A stretch of DNA of 64,000 nucleotides. Origin: Oenanthe sinensis. Taxonomy: Eukaryota; Streptophyta; Magnoliopsida; Apiales; Apiaceae. Below are positions 23,589 to 33,260 of the stretch, one piece after another. The stretch's first letter is position 1, and every line of letters starts with the position of its first letter. The position numbers and the translations under genes were made by a program. Under the pieces are notes generated by a model. The model searched no databases, was not told the DNA's origin, and worked only from the letters and a program-made list of their open reading frames with translations. The stretch covers positions 23,830,501 to 23,894,500 of the forward strand of contig JAPMAC010000209.1 of assembly GCA_028671895.1 (NCBI GenBank), written 5' to 3'.

Positions 23589-25271
23589 GTGGTATCTGGT
23601 GTGGGAAAAATTCATAGTATTGTATGCAGTTTACTCATCATTCTTCACACCCTTTGAGTTTGGGTTTTTCAGAGGATTACCCCAAAACCTTTTCTTATTG
23701 GATATAATCGGGCAAGTAGCTTTTGTTTGTGACATGGTTTTACATTTCTTTGTTGCTTACAGAGATAATGTAACATACAAAATGATATATAACCGTTCTG
23801 CAATTGCTCTGCGGTTAGTTTCTTTCTGTTCTCCCATTCCATTCAGGGTACATGTTAAACATATTATACCAATTAGTAAAATTATATTCATATTCTTATA
23901 TGTTTATTCTGTAGGTACTTAAAATCTCATTTCATTGTAGATTTACTTGGATGCTTGCCTTGGGATATTCTTTATAAGGTATATCATGTCATATCTTCAA
24001 AAACCTTAAGATTAGGAAAATAAATTTGTCATTTTCTCAGTAGACAATAAATTAAGAACATTGCTTGTAGCTCTCTACTTGTAGAACTATTAAACAAGTT
24101 GGAACCATAACCACATGCCTCATACCTTAAAATTCCCCGTCTTACCTTAACCTCCAAATTCAGATTCAATTGTCAACGATTGTTAGTTTTTCCTGCACAA
24201 CCTATCCCCCAAGTATTTTCGTCCTTGACAAAATTTTACCAAAAATATAAAACGAACCTTGTTAAGGGATCTTTGAACATTCTGCTCAAGTCTTGTAAAA
24301 CCATTTTTAGCAGAGGCTTAGACAAATAGGAGAATAACTATTTTTTTAGTTTCTTATTTCTGCAGTATTGATTGGTTTTATAAGTTAGAATTACTATGAG
24401 TTAGACTTGTGCATCTTTATTATTAATCAGGCTTGTGGAAATACCGAAGAAGTGAGGTTTCTCCTTTGGATCAGATTAAGTCGGACGCGAAAAGTTCTAG
24501 TTTTCCTACAAAAGTTGGAGAAGGACATAAGGATCAATTATCTATTTTGCAGGATTTTAAAGCTTCTTGTTGTTGAGATCTATTGTACTCATACAGCAGC
24601 ATGCATATTTTACTATTTGGCGACCTCTTTGCCATCTGACCAAGAAGGCTATACATGGATTGGAAGTCTAAAACTAGGAGACTATAGTTATTCACATTTT
24701 AGAGAGATTGATTTATGGAGGCGTTACATAACATCTCTATATTTTGCCATTGTTACAATGTCAACTGTTGGTAAGTTCTTTTCAGCCTTAAGAAGTACTA
24801 TATTTAATGTTTGTCTCCATGTGTTTTTCCTTGTGTATATATTGAAGGCACAAGTGATGCTGATATTCCTTAAAATTTTATAAAGGGTTTTCCCTACAGT
24901 TACAGTTTTCTTGGACTTTTTTAGCTTTTTGTTGTGCTAATTTCAAGTTGGTTACTGCTCCAGGTTATGGAGATATACATGCAGTGAATCCTAGAGAAAT
25001 GATATTCGTAATGATATATGTATCTTTTGATATGGTTCTCGGTGCTTACTTGATTGGTAACATTACTGCTTTAATTGTGAAAGGATCAAAGACAGAGAGA
25101 TATAGGGATAAAATGTCAGATATTTTCAAATATTTAAGCAGAAATAAACTTGGTAAGGACATACGTGCACTTATCAAAGATCACTTGAGGCTACAGTATG
25201 AATGCAGTTACACTGATGCTACTGTCCTCCAGGATCTTCCCATTGTCATTTTTAAGATTCATAGCTTTCAG
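23589..25271 (+). pseudogene. Captured outward-rectifying Shaker K+ channel fragment (SKOR/GORK type)
   Basis: Four exons with retained introns: 23589-23813, 23915-23978, 24431-24770, 24964-25271; phases join without a stop. Protein starts within S1 (WYLVWEKFIVLYAVYSSFFT). S2-S3 follow (NLFLLDIIGQVAFVCDMV; DLLGCLPWDILYK), then the S4 voltage sensor (LLWIRLSRTRKVLVFLQKLE), S5, the pore helix and the filter GYGD (TVG and YGD split by the third intron), S6, and the start of the C-linker (GSKTERYRDKM; HLRLQYECSYTDATVLQDLP). It then ends: cyclic-nucleotide-binding, ankyrin and KHA domains are missing, as is the cytosolic N-terminus. The filter neighbourhood and EFGFFRGLP block point to SKOR/GORK rather than AKT/KAT channels. 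Lies 150 bp after the CDT1 fragment, same strand, within one CACTA. A truncated subunit could act as dominant negative if expressed; that is speculation. Confidence 0.88.
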
Positions 25272-25640
25272 GTCTTCATATATATAAAGATTCATGATTG
25301 ACACGTTTACTAGTTATCATTTATTCTGGTTCAGTCTTGGCATGAAAGATTCTTGGGGATCCTTAAAGCCTTTGTCAGTTGCCAGCGCTGTAAATGGGAT
25401 TGGTGACGTGATCTGTGTATAGTGTATTGGTCAATCCCTTCAGATTGCTATATATGTAGAGACATGAGATTGTTATGTATGTAATTTTTACATAAAAATT
25501 GTAGATCAATTAGAATTTTTTGTATTGATAAATATATTGATTCAGTATTTGATTGGAGGCATTATTTAAAACCATTTTTTGGTGATGTACATTTCTGAAT
25601 TGGTGTTGGGATTTTGAATGGTTTGTTAGCAGGTTCAATT
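25272..25640. other. CACTA1 internal sequence after the channel fragment
   Basis: About 370 bases with no clear coding; it may be captured intron or UTR sequence. Subterminal repeats start around 25640. Confidence 0.4.
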
Positions 25641-26317
25641 TAATGGGAATAACATATTTACAAATATTATATTGCAATTTTTTTTTACTACTGTTACATT
25701 TGCTTCTAATATTAATGTTGCAAAATTCACACATTGTGTTGCATTATTCAAAAGGTCTACTGTTACATTATAAGATAAAAGTGTTACATTTGACTATAAA
25801 AAGTGTTACTTTAAAGAAAAAAGACAGTGTTGCAATAGAGGAAATAGTGTTACATTAGAGTCAAGTATTGTGTTGCATTTGATAAGTGGGCCCCACAATC
25901 CCACTTGGTGGGGCCCATTGCTGACGTGCAATTCTGGTGTCACTGCTGAGTGGGGCCCACTTATGACGTGGCAGTGCTGATGTGGCACTGCTGACGTGCA
26001 CTGCTGACATGGATGTTGGGGCCCAGTTGCTGACATGGCAGTTGTGGGTCCCACCTTTTGACCCCATTTAATCAGTTTTTTTGAAAACTAATGCAACGCA
26101 ATCTACTGTTACATTTGGCCAATAAAGCGTTGCATTAGGGCCTTAATGCAACACTTTTCCTACCGTTACATTTGAAAACTAAAGCGTTGCATTAGATAGC
26201 AAATGCAGCGCTCGCAGATGCAATGGCAAAATCGCGTTGCATTAGGCCTAATGCAACGTAAAATGGGTCAAATGTAACAGAATGACAGTGTTGCATCAGG
26301 CCATCTATGGCGTAGTG
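25640..26317. repeat. 3' subterminal repeats of CACTA1
   Basis: Many copies of TGTTACATT / GTTGCATT / GCGTTGCATTAG, and a GC-rich block (25885-26060) with TGACGTGGCA, GTGGGGCCCA and GCTGACGTGCA. It mirrors the 5' end and finishes with the inverted TIR at 26317. Confidence 0.9.
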
Positions 26318-26320
26318 CTT

Positions 26321-26765
26321 AGAAGTGATATATCTCTTTACACCTTCAGAGTCTAATACAACTTCAATTTCTCCTTTAAGCTTCTCCACCACCATGTAAT
26401 CAGTATAGTTCATTCTTAGTCTGTCATGTGCATCATGGGAGTTTACAAGCCACTTCTTGGTGTTGAATCTTTGTGTGTAGGGGATTGACAGGTCTGTGAC
26501 TTCTTCATCAACAAAAATCAGCTCATCAGAGTATGTGTCATCCCCATCAGAGTTTATTGCTTTGTCAGAGATTGGTAGATCAGAGTTTGTGGTGAATGAT
26601 AAACTCTGAGTACCTTGAGTGTTTGTGGATGTAGATGTTGTCTCCATTGGCTGTGCAGAGATTGGTTGCACCATGATTGCATTAGAGATTGTCACTGGAG
26701 GTTTCTCAGAGTTTGTGTTTTTAACAGGAGAATCAGAGTTTGTCTTCATCTTTGTTATTCCTAAG
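26321..26765 (-). pseudogene. Copia accessory ORF, upstream part (copy A3)
   Basis: Minus-strand open frame that was continuous with 19311 before the CACTA inserted (both edges carry the CTT duplication). Ser/Thr/Asp-rich, with repeated NSD/NSE words encoded by CAGAGTTTG, then a more ordered segment (EEVTDLSIPYTQRFNTKKWL .. YMVVEKLKGEIEVVLDSEGV). Upstream end is cut by a family-C LTR at 26771. Function unknown. Confidence 0.7.
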
Positions 26766-26770
26766 AACAA

Positions 26771-27875
26771 TGTCAATATTTGGAGAATGGGGGGGGGGGT
26801 TGAATACAAATAATAAAACTTTTTAGGGCATTTAATATTTGCTCTTGATGTTTGAAATATTGGCATAATATGTTTGAACAAACAACTGAAAATTAAAATG
26901 AACAAGAGAGATTTAAAAATTACTGATGGATTGATTTTTCCATCAGATATATATTTTTGTTCAATGTTCCTAGGTTAAAAATAACCTAACTTTGATTTTA
27001 CAAAGTTAGAAAGAATCAACTGATCTTACAATGTTCTCTTTAGCTTGATCAGTTGATTGTAGAAATATTGTCTAACTCTTCTCTCTTTCTAACAATGCTA
27101 CTACACTTGTTTATATACTACAAGTGTATTTTTACAATTCCTATTCTAGGATTGCTTCTATCTGTCACTCTTTTTTCTTTTTCCTTTTTAGGAAAAACAG
27201 TCTTGAAAACATCTACTGATTGAGTCTTCACAGCCACCATAGGCTGTCTTCCATAGTTGTGCTTTTGTTCTCTGGATCTACAACTGATAGACTTTATGTG
27301 TTGTTACAATCAATTGATAATTTGTTGTTAAGCATATCAATTGATTCATCCTTTAATCCATCAACTGATGTTCTTCTTCGATTGATCTTTACATCCATCG
27401 ATTGATATGGAATGACTAATCGACTGATAAATGATATCAATCGATATATATCAATAGATGGGTCTTCACATCAGTTGATGGTCTTCAATTTCTGACTTGG
27501 CATCTTCAATTGATCTCTCATCCATTGAGGCTTCAATATCAATTGATCATCCTTCACTTGTGCAATTTCCTGTCTTCAAATAATTACAATTTGACAGTTT
27601 AATTTACACATCAATTGATGATCTATATCAATCAAATCTAACATCAATTGATAAGAATAATATCAATTGATTTACACCTTATCGATTGAAATAGATTAAG
27701 TACACCTATGCTACAGTCCAAATTATCAATTGACTCATATAACATTTCAACTGATAAATAGTTTCCTGATCAATTGATATTTATAAATTTCATATCAATT
27801 GATCAGTTACATAAAACAAAATTTCTATGATTCTAAGATTAATGTTATCATCAAATTACATGTAGATTCCTAACA
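26771..27875 (-). repeat. 3' LTR of a family-C copia element
   Basis: 1105 bp; on minus it begins TGTTAGGAATCTACATG and ends CCAAATATTGACA. It carries about 25 copies of ATCAATTGAT or a close variant (TCAACTGAT, ATCGATTGAT). TATA-like GTATATAAAC at 27109-27118. The first part is repeated on the plus strand from 28135. The flank at 26766-26770 is AACAA; the matching duplication was not found because the other end is rearranged. Confidence 0.85.
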
Positions 27876-28134
27876 ATCTTTATTTATTGATCTGTAATCA
27901 CAAAATTGGTGATTCGTTCTTGTGTGATCTGAGTCATATCAGCAGCTGCTTCACCACTTTGAGGTGAAGGTTTTTGTGGGCTTGACTCTGCCAGAGATTG
28001 ACCTTCAGCATCAGCAACAGTAGGATCTTCTTTCATAGATCGAGTACCTGCATCCAAACTTTGATTGGATGGTTCTTGTGTAGCTGGGGCCTTGACAACT
28101 TCTTCAACCCTTTGAGCTAAAGGTTCTTATGGGT
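27876..28134 (-). pseudogene. C-terminal end of family-C accessory ORF
   Basis: Minus-strand open frame ending TAA (27884-27886) eight bases before the LTR; Pro/Ser/Glu/Ala-rich (AQRVEEVVKAPATQEPSNQ; then AESSPQKPSPQSGEAAADM). No known domain. Probably the tail of the ORF whose N-terminal part is at 29403-30425, separated by a later LTR-integrase insert. Confidence 0.55.
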
Positions 28135-28770
28135 TGTTAGGAATCTACATGTAATTTGATGATAACATTAATCTTAGAATCATAGAAATTTTATTTTATG
28201 TAACTGATCAATTGATATGAAAATTTATAAATATCAATTGATCAGGAAACCATTTATCAGTTGAAATGTTTATATGAGTCAACTGATAATTTAGATTGTA
28301 GTATAGTTGTACTTAGTCTATTTCAATCGATAAGGTGTAAATCAATTGATATTATTCTTATCAATTGATGTTAGAGTCGATTGATATAGATCATCAATTG
28401 ATGTGTAAATTAAACTGTTAAATTGTAATTATTTAAAGACAAGAAATTGCACCAGTGAAGGATGATCAATTGATATTAAAGCCTCAATGGATGAGAGATC
28501 AATCAAAGAAGCCAAGTCAGGAATTGAAGACTATCAACTGATGTGAAGACCCATCGATTGATATATCGATTGATAACATTTATCAATCGATAAGTCATTC
28601 CATATCAATCGATGGATGTAAAGATCAATCGAAGAAGAACATCAATTGATGGATTAAAGGATGAATCAATTGATATGCTTAACAGTAAATTATCAATTGA
28701 TTGTAACAACACAGAAAGTCTATCAGTTGTAGATCTAGAGAACAAAAGCACACCTATGGAAGACAGCCTA
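28135..28770 (+). repeat. Truncated family-C LTR, opposite orientation
   Basis: Begins TGTTAGGAATCTACATG and tracks the LTR at 26771-27875 (as its reverse complement) with the same ATCAATTGAT word array. It stops abruptly after AAGACAGCCTA, at about 58% of the LTR length, and joins integrase coding sequence directly. Confidence 0.85.
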
Positions 28771-29402
28771 GGGTAAAACAAATTCAGATGAAAGTTGGAT
28801 TTGGCACAAGAAACTAGCTCATTTGAATTTCAAAGCCATGAATCTATTGGTCAGAAAGAATATGGTTAAAGGCATTCCACAGATGGAATTCACCAAGGAT
28901 GGACTGTGTGATGCTTGTCAAAAGGGAAAACAAAGAAAAGCATCATTTAAGTCAAAGTCTGAATCATCAATTGATAAGCCTTTGGAGTTATTGCACATGG
29001 ATTTATTTGGTCCAGTCAACATCATGTCAATTGCCAAAAAGAAATATGCCTTAGTCATTGTAGATGACTTTACAAGATTTTCATGGGTATACTTCTTACA
29101 CTCTAAGGATGAGGCAAGTAAATTAATTATCAATCATGTGAAGAATGTTGAAAATGGAACTGAATGGAAGGTCAAGAAAATTAGAAGTGATAATGGTACT
29201 GAATTCAAGAATGCGACAATGAAGGAATTCTGTGAAGAAAAAGGTATCACTCATCATTTCTCTACACCAAGAACTCCACAACAAAATGGAGTAGTAGAAA
29301 GGAAAAATAGGACCTTGATTGAAGCTGCTAGAACTACGTTAGAAGAAGAAAAACTACCTACATACTTCTGGGCATAAGTAATTAATACTTCTTGCTACAT
29401 TC
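28771..29402 (+). pseudogene. Copia GAG-pre-integrase/integrase fragment
   Basis: Open from about 28790 to a stop at 29375-29377. It contains the GAG-pre-integrase HH-type end (KKLAHLNFKAMNLLV), CDACQKGKQ, and the integrase core with D (IVDDFTRFSW), D (SDNGTEF) and E (QQNGVVERKNR) of the DDE triad. Beyond the stop the reading continues as VINTSCYIQN to about 29402, where it ends. The codon after FWA is TAA, probably from GAA. Lacks protease, RT and RNase H. Joined upstream straight to a partial LTR, so it is an internally deleted copy. Confidence 0.88.
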
Positions 29403-30425
29403 AGAATATTTCCATGGCTTCTCAAGGTTGAGAATTTTAATTTCTAAGTCAGGAACAGATACAGTTACAAGATTAGCAATAGTGGTGACAACAGATGGAT
29501 TAACAACAACATTTGGATGAGGGTTTGAGGCTGAGGGGGTTGGGAAAGTATTGAAACCAGGTAAAGGGATCACTGTCCTCACAACTTTGTCAGAAATGGT
29601 GCTAGCAACTTGAAAGTATGGAAGTTAATTGAGGTTTAACTTAAAATAGTCAAACACTTTGGTAAGGAGAAGGCCATAAAACATATAACCCTTTTTGAAA
29701 CCATTAATCATTTGGAGAAGGATGGTGTAAGAGAGATTGAATGTAACTTTTTAGCTAGATAGTTTGTACATGAGTTTGATTTCTGCAAAAGACATCAATT
29801 TTCCAGGTGTAGTATTTGGAAAAATGTTTCCCCTCATGATCAAAGCTAAGTTCTGGAAATCAGGTGTGAAATGCTCATAAGATAGCCCTTTATCTTCAAC
29901 AAAAAGATTTTGGGGCACTTCAACTGCATATAAAACATATAGATAGAGTTTAAGTTCCATGACATTGAAGATGAATTCTTTGAGTATGTCAATGTTGGCT
30001 AGGTTTAAGAGCTTGAGACTGATTTTGAGAGCTTTGCAAAGCTCAATGTGATCAAGAAGAAGTGCTTTCCCATTTACAATAGAGGTAACAAAGACTACAT
30101 CCCCAACCCCATACCTAACCTCCATGTTGTTATAGAACTCAGTCACCATATTTGGAAGAACTTTTCTATTTGGATAGAACAAAATAGGCTCTTAATTTAA
30201 TTTGGCAAAGAGTTGATAGAGTTCAGTTCTCTTATCAAGGTGAATCAGGCATCCTGATTGAAGTTTGGATTTGTTTGGCCTAGAAGTTGGGTTGTCATAG
30301 GTGGAAGTGGGGTTGTTTTGCTTCATTGGTTTTTTCCTATTCCTATTAATGGAAGATGAAGGTTCTGTGGTGGAGTTTTGACCAAGACACAAGGTGGTGT
30401 TGACTAGATTAGGATCAGACTCCAT
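29403..30425 (-). pseudogene. N-terminal part of family-C accessory ORF
   Basis: Minus-strand frames 30192-30425 (ATG at 30423-30425, MESDPNLVNTTLCLGQNSTT), 29751-30182 and 29382-29582, separated by a stop and frameshifts. The middle part (TEFYNNMEVRYGVGDVVFVT.. NGKALLLDHIELCKAL) resembles the 'putative plant transposon protein' domain common in plant LTR-element accessory ORFs; that assignment is from memory of family character only. Similar in role and position to the family-B accessory ORF. Pseudogene. Confidence 0.6.
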
Positions 30426-32402
30426 TAATTACAAACAGAGGGAGTGAATGCAAGAAATAAATGCAGATGAGTTTTAAGTGCAAGAAGACAAGTTTGTTTA
30501 AGGATATGAGACACAGATGAATATATGCACAAGTGTGAAACCACAATTAAGGTTACTGCACTCATATATACACAAACACATAGACACATAGCCAATAATA
30601 GATACAAACATGCATATATCACCAAAAGGCTACAAGTACCAGATTCTGGGCATGCAGAATCTAAAACAGTAGTAGTACAACTTATGCAGCACATAAATCA
30701 GGCAAGCAACAGTTAGTTCAGTCAATATCTTATTTGCATAAGAAAAATTCAAACATATGACTTCTCAGAGAACAATAGACTACAGATATTAAATCATAGA
30801 CTACACAGGAAATATAGTAGGCATGCTATAACTGTTGCAGAAATGAGTTTATGCAAGTAGCAGTTGACATTCAATCATTTTACAGATACAATGACAAAAT
30901 ATACTTACACTAACTAGTTCTAAAATAAAATCAATTGATTCAGTTATAGCTGCACAACAATTATCAATTTTGTTAGTGAATAGTGACAGATAAGTGAAAG
31001 ACTGAGAACATGAATCAAAGTATATATTTTAAAAACTGATTTTCTGCAGAGAATATGACATAAAGCATTTAGATCAACTAAGTGCAGTCAAGTACAGGGG
31101 GCAAGTAGCAGAAAAGTTGTCAAATAGTACAGTGAACATCAGTAAAGTACTCAATTCAGTACATTAGACACCATACTCATTTAATGATCTGCAGGCCTTC
31201 TTATCAAAACAAATTTCCAGCTCTGCCAGCAAGTACACATACTAGAGTTCATAAAGTAACACCAGTTGTATATATGGATACATACATGAGAAAATATGTG
31301 TGTGTGTGGAAACATTGTGACTGTTGGTTGAATTTCATGTCCAAATAACACATTATTAAATTTAATGTACATGTAAACCAATGATTCCAGATTCATATAC
31401 CACAAACAGATTTTGATTGTAATTTAATAAAATCAGAGTTATATGTCATGAATTTAATCACATAAAATTCAGATAAAAACTCAAATCATCTCAGATTTTA
31501 ATCATAGAAACTCCACTTGTGTCCACAATAGCAATCCAATTAATCAGCTAATTCTCAATAAACTATATTGCTTACTAGATTAATTATTCAAAAGCACATT
31601 CAAGTACAATTAACATGTATTTTTAAAAAAAACTCTGCAACTAATCAAGCATGCTGGACCTACAAATCTAGAACTCTAAAGTAGGTAAGACATGATATTA
31701 CTACAGGGTACTGAACATCACAAGACAAATAGGATTACATATTGACAGTGATACAATCCAATTAAATTCTGTGAATCTCAAAGAATTGAAACAATTTATA
31801 TGTTCATTAAATCATAACATACTCAGTCCAAGTGATTTACCAGTAACATTTAACATGATTTACATAGTTTTAACATTTAATCAGGTCATGTAAACACATA
31901 ATTAATGTACTAATTTCAGAGATACATCAGACATGAAAGATTATCAATTCAAGAAAGATAAAGAATGATGCAATATTGACTCACACTACTAGAGTGGCTA
32001 TTTGATCTGGAAATAGATCAAGGAGTGCTCATGGGACACCCCAAGCAGTCCATAATCAAAGAGCAGTGTGTGCTAATTGTGTCCTAAAGTGACGAGTCTT
32101 ACAATAAATTAATGAATTTCATTTATCAATAATTTTGCAGACACCTCAAGTAGCCCATTTTAGTTCATTATATGCTCTCAAGGTCAAAAGTACATGTAAT
32201 ACACATAGGATAGCATATGCAAGTTAACCAATCAATTCAGTTTACTCAATTGTACTCAAATTTTCCTCAAGTAATAGGCAGATGGTAATCAACAAGGATA
32301 AACAAGTATCAGTTAGTCAAAATATTGTCAATTCAAAGAATTTATCACACATTCAGTACTCAAAACATAGACAATTTCAATTATACTTAATCTAAGCACA
32401 TG
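30426..32402. other. Non-coding spacer left of the family-B insertion
   Basis: AT-rich with many CACAT/ATTCA words; frames here are short and without domain character. It probably belongs to the family-C element (between pol and accessory ORF) into which family B inserted, because the accessory ORF lies to the left and an RT/RNase H remnant on the same strand lies to the right of family B. Inference only. Confidence 0.45.
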
Positions 32403-32407
32403 AGAGG

Positions 32408-33135
32408 TGTTTTCCCAGTCGTACAAGTAGAAGGGGGGGTTGAATACTTGTATGTCTTTTCTGCCCGATTTAAAATCAAATTAAGAACAAACTCAAACAC
32501 AAAAATATGAATAAGTACTGTTTTGTATTATTGATTTGTGAATACAAAACTCTCCTAGGGTGTACACAAACCCTAGCAGCTTCTCTATGTTTATCACAGC
32601 AACTCTCTCTATTTCTATGCTCTCACAAAATTTCACTCAAATAATTATGCTTCGACTTCCACACTTTTACAATTAGGTTACATAGAGTTTATATAGAGAG
32701 CTGCCTATCAACTAATAACAGAAAGATAAATTACAATAGGAATAGAATTCCTAATTATTAGTTGACAGTTTCCTTCTAGAATTCTCTTTCTTTCACATAG
32801 CACATCTGTAATATATTTATCTTGATCTTCGAAGACTTTCCATTCCTGTAATCTTCTTCCAAATTTATCCTCAACTGTATAGACTCTGAAATCTTCAGAC
32901 TCTGATCACATGTAGACTCTGATAGATCACAGACTCTGATAGTCTATAGACTCTGATCACCTTCCAGACTCTGGTTTCATTTTCTACAGGAATTCTTCCA
33001 AGTACAAATAACATGAATATTGACTATCTAGACTCTGATTATACATTTCAGAGACTAGAAAAACTTATTACAGATAAACTAATCTAGACCCTATTCTAGT
33101 ATTTTGTACATTATCAAATGAATATATCCCTAACA
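32408..33135 (-). repeat. 3' LTR of family B
   Basis: 728 bp, TGTTAGGGATATATTC .. GACTGGGAAAACA on minus. TATA box CTATATAAAC at 32687-32696. Seven AGACTCTG words cluster in about 32880-33050 (U3). Confidence 0.97.
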
Positions 33136-33150
33136 ATCTCCCCCTATTTA
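33136..33150 (-). other. Polypurine tract of family B
   Basis: Reads AAATAGGGGGAGAT on minus immediately before the LTR start. Confidence 0.9.
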
Positions 33151-33260
33151 TGCTTTATAAAATGCAAGCATAAATCAAGGTTTGATGATGTCAAAACTAA
33201 AGAATAAAACTATTAATCTAGAACAGTATAAAAGAATTATAAAGGAAAAAGAATTACTTT

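Larger units (their letters stand above)
19312..26317 (+). mobile_element. Non-autonomous CACTA element carrying two captured host gene fragments (CACTA1)
   Basis: Starts CACTACGCCATAAACGGCC and ends with the inverted complement; 24 of 27 terminal bases match. The target-site duplication CTT (19309-19311 and 26318-26320) is exact and the element interrupts a readable ORF, so the 7006-bp boundaries are firm. Contents in order: subterminal GTTGCATT-type repeats and GC-rich ACGT arrays (19312-20300), a 176-bp satellite (20303-21947), a CDT1 fragment, a K+ channel fragment, and 3' subterminal repeats. No TNPD/TNPA-type transposase is seen, so it must move in trans. Confidence 0.95.
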
